Positions 7,348-15,263 of a stretch of DNA of 46,643 nucleotides are shown in pieces. The notes under the pieces are model-generated. The model made no database searches and had not been told where the DNA came from. It was given only the letters and a program-made list of their open reading frames with translations. A program made the translations under genes and the position numbers. Source of the stretch: a virus. Within the stretch, counting starts at the first letter, position 1, and each line of letters begins with the position of its first letter. The stretch spans positions 1-46,643 of IMG/VR virus record IMGVR_UViG_3300033145_000583, one strand, 5' to 3'.

Positions 7348-7845
7348 ATGAAACAAATACCCCTAACGCAAGGCAAGTACGCACTGGTTGACGATGTCGA
7401 TTTCGAATGGCTGAATAAATGGAAATGGCGTGCAAAGAAAGACTGCAATACTTGGTATGCTATGAGACATGTTTACCATAATGGTATTCATACGACTATT
7501 TATATGCACCGAGCCATCTTGGGATTAGAAAACGGTGACCCTCGTCAATGTGACCATATCAATCATAATGGCCTCGACAACCAGAGAGAAAACCTGCGAA
7601 CTTGTACCGTTTCTCAAAACCGACGCAATAGCAATCCAAACAAAGATACCTCTTCGATATACAAAGGTGTTAGTTGGCATAAAGGTGGGGGCGGTTGGCG
7701 AGCAATGATTTATGTTAACGGCCATAATGTCAATCTTGGTTATTTCGCATCTGAGATAGAAGCAGCTAAAGCTTATGACGTATTAGCTATTAAATACTTT
7801 GGCGATTTTGCATATACCAATTTTAAGGAGGTTGCATGTACGTAG
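7348..7845 (+). CDS. HNH homing endonuclease with AP2 domain, copy 1
   Basis: A 165-residue protein. The N-terminal part (LTQGKYALVDDVDFEWLNKW, YAMRH, MHRAILGL) leads into the HNH_3 core CDHINHNGLDNQRENLR (about residues 68-84). It is followed by an AP2-type DNA-binding domain (YKGVSWHKGGGGWRAMI...AAKAYD). Such enzymes cut DNA and spread their own gene. The start at 7348 is chosen because GGAGA (7336-7340) precedes it; an in-frame start at 7237 would run through the structured RNA. A relative lies at 42236. There is no sign of an interrupted host gene on either side. Confidence 0.9.
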   Translation: MKQIPLTQGKYALVDDVDFEWLNKWKWRAKKDCNTWYAMRHVYHNGIHTTIYMHRAILGLENGDPRQCDHINHNGLDNQRENLRTCTVSQNRRNSNPNKDTSSIYKGVSWHKGGGGWRAMIYVNGHNVNLGYFASEIEAAKAYDVLAIKYFGDFAYTNFKEVACT

Positions 7846-8174
7846 TGATGAAGAACAAGCATAATAAAGTTCTACACGTGTCCAACGGTAAAGTAGTCAG
7901 GATTCTAACCATCACATATAAAGTCATAGAGTCTACTGTAGATACGACGTGTCCCTTGTGTTCGGTCAGGGGGGAAGAGATTGCCGAAGTGCGTGAAATT
8001 GTCGGGTTGACCTTTCGCCAACTCGCAAAACGGTGTTCATGGCCGTGGTCTCACCAAAAAAGGTTCGAGAAGCCCGGCCTTAATAAGGTACCCCTATATC
8101 ACGTCTTGAAGATGATACGAACACTGTCGCCGGGCAAGACTATCGGAGAGCAGGTGTGCCGGAGGCAGAATTAG
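7836..8174 (+). CDS. Hypothetical protein with HTH-like segment (112 aa)
   Basis: It starts at 7836 behind AAGGAGG, overlapping the HNH gene end; a second ATG lies at 7848. A CPLC pair sits mid-protein. It is followed by LTFRQLAKRCSWPWSHQKRF, which reads like a helix-turn-helix of XRE or sigma-region type. It could be a small regulator, but the HTH call is by eye only. Confidence 0.6.
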   Translation: MYVVMKNKHNKVLHVSNGKVVRILTITYKVIESTVDTTCPLCSVRGEEIAEVREIVGLTFRQLAKRCSWPWSHQKRFEKPGLNKVPLYHVLKMIRTLSPGKTIGEQVCRRQN

Positions 8175-8213
8175 CCAACGGGCAGGGAGCGTTGTTTGAA
8201 TAAGGAGAAACTA

Positions 8214-8729
8214 ATGGTGTGTAAAAGATGTGGCCAATGCTGTATTAAAGTAGGTTCAACGTTTTGGACTCATGCCGATGGCAGTGGTTATCCAGAACTA
8301 CAAAAATGGATCAACGATGCGGTTCTCAAGGGCGACGATGGTATGCCGTGCGAGATGCTCGTAATTGAGGATGGGATGGCGGAATGTTATATAGAAACTT
8401 GTTTCGGCAAAGAAGCTAAGCCCGAAGTATGCCGAGATTATCCCGAAGAAGGTCTATGTTTTTTCGAGCAGGAAGAAAAACCCGACACAGAAATAGTAGT
8501 TAGGCTCAAGAGACGTATCAAGAGGCTTAAGCGTGAAGTCGAGTCCAAAGAGGTAGAAATGGTCACGCGGGGTGAAGAAATAACCAAACTCCGGCGTTTA
8601 ATCTATTCTTGCGGCGACATGATTGCAAAGGGGCTTTACGAAAAGATGTTAGCTATAGTCGATGAATACGATAGCCGGTGCTTACTGGCTACGAAACGGA
8701 AGGAGCCTACTTCCACGACGGGGGCTTGA
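8214..8729 (+). CDS. YkgJ-like Cys-cluster protein with coiled coil
   Basis: A 171-residue protein. The N-terminus CKRCGQCCIKVG, followed by later cysteines in CYIETCFG and PEVCRDYPEEGLC, matches the YkgJ / zinc- or iron-cluster family pattern. The second half (about residues 100-150) is a charged coiled coil. The start at 8214 is fixed by AAGGAGAAA. The last six codons (TSTTGA) come from a repeated DNA element shared with an unrelated gene at 9448. The role in the phage is unknown. Confidence 0.7.
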   Translation: MVCKRCGQCCIKVGSTFWTHADGSGYPELQKWINDAVLKGDDGMPCEMLVIEDGMAECYIETCFGKEAKPEVCRDYPEEGLCFFEQEEKPDTEIVVRLKRRIKRLKREVESKEVEMVTRGEEITKLRRLIYSCGDMIAKGLYEKMLAIVDEYDSRCLLATKRKEPTSTTGA

Positions 8730-8741
8730 TGAGACGAAAGG
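8706..8741 (+). repeat. Interspersed repeat CTACTTCC...GAGACGAAAGG, copy A
   Basis: A 36-base element: CCTACTTCCACGACGGGGG, then CTTGATGAGACGAAAGG. It forms the last codons (PTSTTGA) of the upstream gene and supplies the AAAGG ribosome-binding site of the downstream gene. Copies lie at 9031 and 9425. Confidence 0.85.
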
Positions 8742-8747
8742 AATATT

Positions 8748-8972
8748 ATGGACAAAACAGAAGAACTAAGACGTTGGCGTGAGAACATACCAAATATTCA
8801 CGATGGCTCATACCGCCGACAATGGGATAAGGCTATCAGGAAAGAGTCTATGAGGGCTGCGGTCAATAGTAAATGCCTCGATTGTATGTGTTGGCAAGCT
8901 GCCGAGGTTAAGCGGTGTGATATAACCACATGCCCTTTATGGCGTTACAGGCCCTATCAGTCGAAAGAGTAG
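8748..8972 (+). CDS. Cys-rich small protein (74 aa)
   Basis: A 74-residue protein starting MDKTEELRRW. The second half CLDCMCWQAAEVKRCDITTC is followed by PLWRYRPY. This is a recurring phage small-protein pattern with metal-binding cysteines (C..C.C....V..C....CPL..R). It uses the AAAGG of the upstream repeat as its RBS. The function is unknown. Confidence 0.75.
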   Translation: MDKTEELRRWRENIPNIHDGSYRRQWDKAIRKESMRAAVNSKCLDCMCWQAAEVKRCDITTCPLWRYRPYQSKE

Positions 8973-9030
8973 TGATGTTTTCCTCGCACTGCCTTGGGTA
9001 CGGTGTATCTGCGCCAGAATTGAAGATAGA

Positions 9031-9065
9031 CTACTTCCAAGACGGGGGTCGGACGAGACGAAAGG
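9031..9065 (+). repeat. Interspersed repeat, copy B (intergenic)
   Basis: This copy (ACTACTTCCAAGACGGGGG, then TCGGACGAGACGAAAGG) lies in a 140-base noncoding gap (8973-9112) and differs from copy A at a handful of positions. The rest of the gap shows no gene. Confidence 0.8.
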
Positions 9066-9112
9066 CTAACGTTTCTTCCCATGCCTAAGCTTCAAATATT
9101 AAGGAGAACGAA

Positions 9113-9448
9113 ATGAGTAGAACACAACACTTTTTAGATTGCGGATGCAAATCATGCGTCAATCAATTATTGGTTGACATCGAAAAACTTGAAGCCAAGA
9201 ATGCTGCGACGAAAAAACGGATACAAGAAATGTACGCAGGGGATTTAAGCCCTGAGAGCCGACTGAGCGGTTACATAGTTATCGTAAAGCATCTACAAGA
9301 GAGAATAGCTAACGTGTCTAACGATCTAAATTGGTATCAGAAAGCATTGGAAGATATTGTTAAAATGAAAGACTCGACAATGCTACGCGATATAATCGAC
9401 GTGGTCGAGCAAGCTCTAAACCGGCCTACTTCCACGACGGGGGCTTGA
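9113..9448 (+). CDS. Coiled-coil protein with Cys knuckle (111 aa)
   Basis: It starts MSRTQHFLDCGCKSCVNQLL behind AAGGAGAAC. An N-terminal CGCKSC cluster is followed by a coiled coil (about residues 20-95). The C-terminal PTSTTGA is encoded by repeat copy C and is identical to the end of the unrelated gene at 8729. It is the last + strand gene before the convergent late unit. Confidence 0.7.
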   Translation: MSRTQHFLDCGCKSCVNQLLVDIEKLEAKNAATKKRIQEMYAGDLSPESRLSGYIVIVKHLQERIANVSNDLNWYQKALEDIVKMKDSTMLRDIIDVVEQALNRPTSTTGA

Positions 9449-9457
9449 CGAGACGAA
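9425..9457 (+). repeat. Interspersed repeat, copy C
   Basis: CCTACTTCCACGACGGGGG, then CTTGACGAGACGAA; nearly identical to copy A at 8706. It encodes the C-terminal PTSTTGA and the stop of the gene at 9113-9448. Confidence 0.85.
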
Positions 9458-9526
9458 CAATAAAGGCTCCGACCCTCATTAGAGCAACGAATAAGCCACC
9501 GAGTATGCGGTTTGGTAAGGGTTCTT

Positions 9527-9784
9527 TCATTGTATTTTACCTTCGCAATCCAAAAGATATTCATGCCTGCCAAGAGTAATCAACACGCCCTTAAATGGCG
9601 CAGGTTCGTTTGGCTCTAAGACTTTAATCCTTTGGGAGTCGTTTAAATAAACGATTTCTCTTTTTGCACAAACGCAACCATTGTTTACGAAGAATATGCC
9701 AATGGCTATCAAAGCCAGCAGCCAAAGCGTCTGCCATAGCCTGACGTTTCTTCTCAACCTGCTTTTCGAGCTTTTCGAGTTCAT
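9527..9784 (-). CDS. Membrane protein, possible o-spanin-like partner
   Basis: An 85-residue protein with its start at 9784 (MNSKSSKSRL) fixed by a strong AAGGAGG 6 bases upstream. A hydrophobic helix (LWLLALIAIGIFFV) ends at NNGCVC, which could be a poor lipobox, followed by a short periplasmic-type domain (VYLNDSQRIKVLEPNEP). It starts out of frame inside the preceding TM-plus-coil gene, an arrangement like Rz/Rz1 spanins. It is the last gene of the late unit, after the holin-like genes. The spanin role is inferred from layout only. Confidence 0.65.
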   Translation of the reverse strand: MNSKSSKSRLRRNVRLWQTLWLLALIAIGIFFVNNGCVCAKREIVYLNDSQRIKVLEPNEPAPFKGVLITLGRHEYLLDCEGKIQ

Positions 9785-9851
9785 TTTCGTCCTCCTTCTT
9801 AGGCGCAAACAACGCCATTAAGAACCTAATTATCAGGAGTAGCTTTTTCAT
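9624..9851 (-). CDS. TM plus coiled-coil protein, possible i-spanin-like
   Basis: A 75-residue protein. The hydrophobic N-terminus MKKLLLIIRFLMALF is followed by an acidic/basic coiled coil (ENELEKLEKQVEKKR) and a basic WLRLCKKRNRLFKR end. It overlaps the next gene by 161 bases in another frame. Both translations look protein-like, so both are probably real. Position among holin-type genes suggests host lysis. Confidence 0.6.
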   Translation of the reverse strand: MKKLLLIIRFLMALFAPKKEDENELEKLEKQVEKKRQAMADALAAGFDSHWHILRKQWLRLCKKRNRLFKRLPKD

Positions 9852-10038
9852 TTGGCTTCACCGTGCCCGCAACCTTATTGACCCCAGAACGCAAGGTAGT
9901 AAGCCCCAGGCCGCCCGCTATGGCCCAAACATGCTCCGGCACGGTAAATATGTCCATGCCTTGTAAAAAGCCCAGAATGACCACTACGGCGGCTATGAGG
10001 TATGTCCGTTTACCGTTTATAAATTCAAGCACTTTCAT
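9826..10038 (-). CDS. Holin-like small membrane protein
   Basis: A 70-residue protein starting MKVLEFINGKRTYLIAAVVV behind AAAGGAAG. It has one clear membrane helix and a second, weaker hydrophobic stretch (VWAIAGGLGLTTL). The INGKRTYL...GLTTLRSGV pattern recurs in small phage membrane proteins near lysis genes. It is probably a holin or holin accessory; no endolysin is recognised beside it. Confidence 0.6.
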   Translation of the reverse strand: MKVLEFINGKRTYLIAAVVVILGFLQGMDIFTVPEHVWAIAGGLGLTTLRSGVNKVAGTVKPNEKATPDN

Positions 10039-10052
10039 AGTCTTCCTTTCAA

Positions 10053-10310
10053 TTAGTCCTCAATCTTTTCGTATGTCTGCTCGAAAATGTCGGGCTTGCA
10101 GGGGTAAAAGTGTTTCCCATCCGGCTCTGGGATCACCCAGTCACCCGCTTCTAAAAGAACCATCTGGTTATTGTGTATGGTATGGACGTGGGGTTGGTTG
10201 TTTCCGTTAGCATAACAAGACTGAGAATTACACATACCCTTGACCAACTTGCCATGCTCTATGTATTGCACCGCATCAATTACTACCGGTTTCTTCCTGT
10301 ACTTCGCCAT
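10053..10310 (-). CDS. Conserved phage protein, YPCKPDIFEQTYE family
   Basis: An 85-residue protein. It has the widespread phage pattern MAKYRKKPVVIDAVQY at the start and LEAGDWVIPEPDGKHFYPC, then KPDIFEQTYE, at the end. Family members are common in many phages, often near structural or lysis genes, with no firm function. RBS AAGGAAAG. The middle includes His and Cys residues that could bind metal. Confidence 0.8.
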   Translation of the reverse strand: MAKYRKKPVVIDAVQYIEHGKLVKGMCNSQSCYANGNNQPHVHTIHNNQMVLLEAGDWVIPEPDGKHFYPCKPDIFEQTYEKIED

Positions 10311-10464
10311 AGTCTTTCCTTTCTTCTAAAGTTTTTCTTAACTCATATATCATAATATCAACATCTGCATAAGTCAAGAGAAAATTCGGGTCGTATCGCA
10401 AACCCCTGAGTTTATGATACTCTTCAAGTATATCGCCAATTTGTTCTTTAAGGGTTTTTCCCAC
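10276..10464 (-). CDS. Hypothetical helical protein
   Basis: A small acidic helical protein (VGKTLKEQIGDILEEYHKL...). Two non-ATG starts are possible: GTG at 10464 or TTG at 10482. The GTG is listed because the TTG has no usable spacing from its AGGA. It overlaps both neighbours. No family is recognised. Confidence 0.55.
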   Translation of the reverse strand: MGKTLKEQIGDILEEYHKLRGLRYDPNFLLTYADVDIMIYELRKTLEERKDYGEVQEETGSN

Positions 10465-10672
10465 GGAGTTCGTCCACTCCAATCCTGATATATTTCAAGT
10501 CAGACTCTATCCTGATAATAGCTTTGCCCTGAGCCTCGACTTCCGGCTCGATCTTATCAAGTCTATCGTCATGTCCATATACAGTTGCAATTATCCCGCC
10601 GGCCGTAACACATATCCCTGCGAGTACAATCACTACCATCGCCCATTTCGCCGTACCATTTGTTTTCGCCAT
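10448..10672 (-). CDS. TM-coiled-coil protein, holin/XhlA-like
   Basis: A 74-residue protein starting MAKTNGTAKWAMVVIVLAG. One membrane helix (about residues 8-30) is followed by a coiled coil (DRLDKIEPEVEAQGKAIIRI). The layout resembles small lysis-associated proteins such as XhlA, but sequence identity cannot be claimed. It directly follows the large internal-virion-type gene and begins the lysis-type cluster. Confidence 0.6.
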   Translation of the reverse strand: MAKTNGTAKWAMVVIVLAGICVTAGGIIATVYGHDDRLDKIEPEVEAQGKAIIRIESDLKYIRIGVDELRGKNP

Positions 10673-10682
10673 GCTGTTCTCT

Positions 10683-13600
10683 CTATCTATATGTCGGTCT
10701 GCTCCTACGCCTTCTTGACGTTCTACCCTTACGTTCATAGGGAGGATACGATTGCACTCCCGCACCATAAAAACTTAATATCGCTGCTGTAACAGCCATT
10801 GGAATGCCTTCTTCCCTATAGGCATCGTTAGTATCCTGTATGACCAAAGGAATCATCCGATTCCACGTCTCTTTACTTACACCTTGCACCCATTTTGGTA
10901 CACCCATTTCGGTCATCACTTCACCTGCTGCCCCCTTGGGCGGTGTGCCAACGGGTTCGCCATAAAACGTACTGCCCGATGCGACATCAATAACAAGACC
11001 CATTACAGGGTTTGCCTTTGACCGGCCGAATTGATATAAAAGTTTCGGTACGGGCATGTAATAATATTGGCCGTTTTGACTTTTTCTGTTGTCTTTACCC
11101 CCCAAAGAAGCCGCAAGCCTTGTAAATAACTGTGCCGGTTGGAGGTACCCTGACCATAAATCTATGCGGGTGTCTCCAATCTTAACCTTACCCCCATTGG
11201 CAGACCGCAAATCAGGGTCTATTTCAATCTTGTCATCTTCGTCTGCGAGTTTGAGTAGGAACATTATTGCAAGGTTAGTAGCTATCAAAGACGTCATCGC
11301 CCCTGTATTCATTTTGAGTTCTTCTCTAAACTTGCCGTCCCTCATTGACCTGTAAACGTCTGTAGGTAAAGAAATGACCGGCTTGATTCGTGAAATAGAA
11401 AACCTTGGAGAAAACAGGGCGTTCAAATACGGAGCCATGGCCTTTGTCGCCTTTGTCTTGGCAATATTACTTCGGCCCGTCAAGTCGTTGATTCTTGCGG
11501 CAAGGATAAGTCTCTCTTGGAGGGTCGGCTTTTTGCCCTGTTTGGTTTGTTCTGTACGTATCTTGCTATATATGGCCATCCTAAAGGCATTTAGAGCAGT
11601 TACAAAACTTCTCTCCGACGCCCTAATTCCAATACCAAGAACGGGTATTCTTTCAAGCAACCCAGCGGCAAGGAATCGCTCCGACCGTTCAAACGCTTCT
11701 CCCATTGTCGTGCCCCAACTGACTATTTCAAGCCCCTTGCCTGTAGCATTTCTCTGGACTTTGCCTTTCGGCCCCGTATGTCTGTCTTTTGTAACCTCTT
11801 TATAATACGGGTCGGCCATGTACTCTTTTTCTATTCTCTCGGCGGCGTCGTTACTCCAGAACGCGCTGTGGTAGTTCTGTGCCATTTCTATAAACTCGCT
11901 GGGGTTTATCTGCCCTAAAGCTCTACCTTGTCTTAGGATGCCACTCTGGTCGTATGAAGCTAACATGGTTCGGGGGATATTTACTACTTCTGATAAAATC
12001 GCCCAAATCTTATCGCCCCACGGAACGTGAGACCTTGCAACCTTGCCCATTTCCTTGCCGAACATCTTTTCAATCAGCGCTGCTTCCCTTAGAGTCAGGG
12101 CGTATCCGTCAATAAGTTTTCTAAAGGCGTCGTAAGTATCGAGCATACCAAAATAATCAAGACCGCCGTTCTCAAACTTCTCTTGTATAGCTCTAAAAGC
12201 ATTGTCCACAACTTCTGGATGAAGGAGTTCCCTGATAGGTTCAAACAACCTATACTCAGTTAGTTCACCTTTTAACGCACCCGTTGACTTACCAATAGCA
12301 GACTCAGCAGTACCCTTCTTGCTCTTTGCCATTCCAGCAGCCTTGCCTACACGCTTTGACTTTTCCTTACTCTGTTTTTCGATAACTTCCGGCGCTAAAG
12401 CCTTTGTTTCTTTGGCTGCTCTCAATATAAGCGTAATCGGGTCTTGCCCTCCCGACCATTCAGGTTCACCTTCTGTAACGGGCTTGGCCACCTTCGCTGG
12501 GGCTGGGGTTGCCTCAGCCTTGGCGGGGGCTTTTTCGGCATGAGCAATTTGTTTATCAAGAATGCCAGTTATTGGCATAAAATCTTCTGCTTCTTGTTTA
12601 GTAAAGCTCTCTTTGAGTTTTTCGTAGCTGGAACGTATATCTGGACTAACACCTTCTTGGTAAAACTGTTTCAGGAGCATTTCTTTGGTTGCTGTATCGG
12701 CATCAATAAACGGGTTTTCTTTATCTACTCCCAAAGCATTTTGAGCCTTCAGTTTTTGTGCCTTAAAGAATTGTCTTGCTTCGCTCGCACTATTAAATAG
12801 TTCCCCTTGAAATACTTCATTGCGGGTTCCCCTAAACATCAATTTCCATTTTCCACCCGTTTGTTTTTCAGCCTTCACATTACCGATAGGAATATTTGGT
12901 GCTGTTGCTAAATCACTTTTCTCCCACGGCTGTTTCACTTCCCCCTCAGCCTTGGTAGGGGCTTGTACGAGCTTGTTGTAAATCCTTACTTTTGCAGCAT
13001 GGTACTTTTTACTCCACGCCCTTTCCTGTGCGTCCGTAACATTGATACCTAAAGGTTTTTCTCCAACCTCCTCTATTGCAAGTCGGCCAGCCTTAAATCC
13101 CATCTTTTTTCTATCTACCACTTCCCCCTCAGCCTTCGCAGGGGCGTAAACGAGTTCAAGAACGGGTGTCAATGCGTTACCAATGCGTTGTTCACCCCTA
13201 AAATAACGCAGGTCTTTAACATTAACTGTATCTTGTATTACATTCGGCCCATAAATAGATTTTGCAGCCTTTTTGTCGGGTGTAACAAAATCTCCCCGCT
13301 CCAACACCGCCCCTTCAACATTTCCTACGCCACGATAAACTACCACTTCTGTTTGACCCGGCCTTACTCCTATTTTTATTCTCTCATCTTCGCTCATTTC
13401 CGTTATTGGTCTTGAGCGTTCAAGGCCAACCCTTTGTGTTTGTTGCCGTCTTTGCGCTGCTGTTCTACCTAAACCATCCACTTCATCCTCAGCCTTGGCG
13501 GGGGTAATGTCGGATAAACGAACGGGCTTTTTGGCCTTTTTCTTTTGAAGTTCCTCATACCTGGCTCTAGCCGGTGGGGATAACTTACTTAAAAGGTCGG

Positions 13601-14579
13601 GTTCTTGTATCGGGGGTAGTCCCTTGGATATTTCCGCGCCCTGCTTACCAAGTACCGGGGGCTTGAGTTGTGCTACGTCGGTCTGGGATGTCATAGGAGC
13701 CACCGGGGGCCGCGACAAGCCCCTTCCGGCCATGCTTGCACCTCTCATGGCTCCGCCAAGGAACGCACCACCAGCAGCGGCACTGAGCGTCCTATCGACA
13801 CGCTCCGACCAGTCAACATCTCTGTAGGTTTCCTCGCCGGTAATAGCTGCGACTTCCTGCCCAGCCTCTTCAAGTGCCTCTACGATCGTACCTGTACCAA
13901 ACACCGCGGCGCCCTTAGCCGCTTTACTCTTTAATTTAGCAGTGGCTTTATTCAATAGCATCTCCGTACCTTTGCCGCCAAAAGACTCGATGGCACCACT
14001 CACTATACCAACGCCAATGCCTATCTTCTTAGCCTTGCCGGGATCAACGCCGTCGTCAAGGGCTGTGCGGTAAGCACTATTACCCTCCACAAGAGAACCT
14101 ACGGCAAAGGCACCCATCGGGCCTGCTGAAACAAAAGCCGCTGTTGTAGCCGTTATATAAGGAATCGTCTCGCCTATCAGGTTTAACGCTTTGCTCGCAA
14201 GGTCTTTGTTCTTAGAAGCTATTGACGGGTCTTTTGCGACTTTCCATAACAAGGCCGCATCCGAACGCGCCTTTTCTATTGCCTGCTGATTAGACTTTCT
14301 CATTGCAGGTGCATAGGGACTGCCGGGTGTAGGTAAGTTCAAAAAACCAGCTATCCCCTGAGATAGACCAGAACCAACATTCGCCGTCCCCCTTGCAGTG
14401 GCATCTTGAAACTCTTGCAGTCTTGGCCTTGGCGGAGGGGGGCCTTGGAAACTGGATGGCTGATGTAGAGGTTCAGTAAACCAGTTCTTATTGACGAAAC
14501 CAGGAGGCGTAGGCGGCCCTGCTATCTCCGAAAGACGGATAGGCTTTTTGGGTGTTATTTCTGATAACCGAATAGGCAT
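10683..14579 (-). CDS. Large polyvalent internal-virion-type protein
   Basis: A 1298-residue protein. The N-terminus repeats an IRLSEI motif (residues 3-8 and 14-19; again as VRLSDI near 350). A Gly/Ala-rich region with hydrophobic stretches (about 120-260) could insert into membranes. Around 375-480, a segment with VVYRGVG...GDFVTPDKKAAKSIYG...ELVYAP has the look of an ADP-ribosyltransferase-like fold. Domains are joined by PAKAE/PTKAE linkers (about 355, 480, 545, 690). The C-terminal 300 residues (LFSPRFSISR...) resemble the LPD38 domain of phage polyvalent proteins. It probably is carried in the virion and ejected into the host. Its start overlaps the upstream stop (TAATG). Confidence 0.7.
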   Translation of the reverse strand: MPIRLSEITPKKPIRLSEIAGPPTPPGFVNKNWFTEPLHQPSSFQGPPPPRPRLQEFQDATARGTANVGSGLSQGIAGFLNLPTPGSPYAPAMRKSNQQAIEKARSDAALLWKVAKDPSIASKNKDLASKALNLIGETIPYITATTAAFVSAGPMGAFAVGSLVEGNSAYRTALDDGVDPGKAKKIGIGVGIVSGAIESFGGKGTEMLLNKATAKLKSKAAKGAAVFGTGTIVEALEEAGQEVAAITGEETYRDVDWSERVDRTLSAAAGGAFLGGAMRGASMAGRGLSRPPVAPMTSQTDVAQLKPPVLGKQGAEISKGLPPIQEPDLLSKLSPPARARYEELQKKKAKKPVRLSDITPAKAEDEVDGLGRTAAQRRQQTQRVGLERSRPITEMSEDERIKIGVRPGQTEVVVYRGVGNVEGAVLERGDFVTPDKKAAKSIYGPNVIQDTVNVKDLRYFRGEQRIGNALTPVLELVYAPAKAEGEVVDRKKMGFKAGRLAIEEVGEKPLGINVTDAQERAWSKKYHAAKVRIYNKLVQAPTKAEGEVKQPWEKSDLATAPNIPIGNVKAEKQTGGKWKLMFRGTRNEVFQGELFNSASEARQFFKAQKLKAQNALGVDKENPFIDADTATKEMLLKQFYQEGVSPDIRSSYEKLKESFTKQEAEDFMPITGILDKQIAHAEKAPAKAEATPAPAKVAKPVTEGEPEWSGGQDPITLILRAAKETKALAPEVIEKQSKEKSKRVGKAAGMAKSKKGTAESAIGKSTGALKGELTEYRLFEPIRELLHPEVVDNAFRAIQEKFENGGLDYFGMLDTYDAFRKLIDGYALTLREAALIEKMFGKEMGKVARSHVPWGDKIWAILSEVVNIPRTMLASYDQSGILRQGRALGQINPSEFIEMAQNYHSAFWSNDAAERIEKEYMADPYYKEVTKDRHTGPKGKVQRNATGKGLEIVSWGTTMGEAFERSERFLAAGLLERIPVLGIGIRASERSFVTALNAFRMAIYSKIRTEQTKQGKKPTLQERLILAARINDLTGRSNIAKTKATKAMAPYLNALFSPRFSISRIKPVISLPTDVYRSMRDGKFREELKMNTGAMTSLIATNLAIMFLLKLADEDDKIEIDPDLRSANGGKVKIGDTRIDLWSGYLQPAQLFTRLAASLGGKDNRKSQNGQYYYMPVPKLLYQFGRSKANPVMGLVIDVASGSTFYGEPVGTPPKGAAGEVMTEMGVPKWVQGVSKETWNRMIPLVIQDTNDAYREEGIPMAVTAAILSFYGAGVQSYPPYERKGRTSRRRRSRPTYR

Positions 14580-15247
14580 TACAATGGCTCCACAAGAGGT
14601 TCGCCGTCTGTATCGAAACCGACTACTTTATAATTCTTGCCGTCTGGCCCCTTTACCGGCTGTCCTATTTTGTATTTAGACTGAGTTTTCGGTATTTGTA
14701 ATCCGGGACTCTGAATAACACCAGTGTTCCTAAACGCCCTCGCCAATCTTTTGCCTAAAGACTCTCTCTTTTCCGTTGTTGGCTCAAGACCCACATAAAA
14801 TGCTTCTATCTGTTGTGGAGTGGCCTGCATACCTTCTGGGCTACGAAAAAACCGTTCTATCTTATTTACTCTTTCCATATACTCTGGCCTACTAAGCTTC
14901 TTCTCCTCATAAAACCGCTTGTCGAGGTCGATTAAATAAGTCTTTTTGGCATTCTCCATTTCAGGAGTGGGCTTTTGTACAGGGTTCTGAAGAAGTTTCG
15001 TCCTTTCATCGTAATAACCCGTCTGTGCTTCTTGTAATGGGGTTTGCATCTGTTGCTGGGCATACACAGGCCCGTACAGCTTACTTCGAGGGACATAGCC
15101 CGGCTGGGTCATGTTCGTCATATCCATTCGCTGTCTCTGGCTCTCTAATCCTTGTTGATAACCCTGCATGGCTGGCCCGAACCAGTTATATTGCCCCGGC
15201 ATCTGTCTGGGCGGCGGTGCCCATCCCAAAAATTGTGTCTGTGCCAT
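14579..15247 (-). CDS. Probable internal virion protein (222 aa)
   Basis: It starts at 15247 (MAQTQFLGWAPPPRQMPGQY) behind AAAGGA. The first 70 residues are Pro/Gln/Met-rich; the middle is helical (KRFYEEKKLSRPEYMERVNKIE). The last 45 form a small basic domain ending YKVVGFDTDGEPLVEPL. The low-complexity N-terminus and its position between two other ejection-type proteins suggest an internal virion component. No family is recognised. Confidence 0.65.
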   Translation of the reverse strand: MAQTQFLGWAPPPRQMPGQYNWFGPAMQGYQQGLESQRQRMDMTNMTQPGYVPRSKLYGPVYAQQQMQTPLQEAQTGYYDERTKLLQNPVQKPTPEMENAKKTYLIDLDKRFYEEKKLSRPEYMERVNKIERFFRSPEGMQATPQQIEAFYVGLEPTTEKRESLGKRLARAFRNTGVIQSPGLQIPKTQSKYKIGQPVKGPDGKNYKVVGFDTDGEPLVEPL

Positions 15248-15263
15248 ATCGCTTATATCCTTT

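Noticed and set aside
11374-11805. Plus-strand open frames opposite the large virion genes
   Set aside because: Long opposite-strand frames across 10.7-34 kb are shadows of high-GC-third-position coding sequence; none has a matching RBS or recognisable domain.
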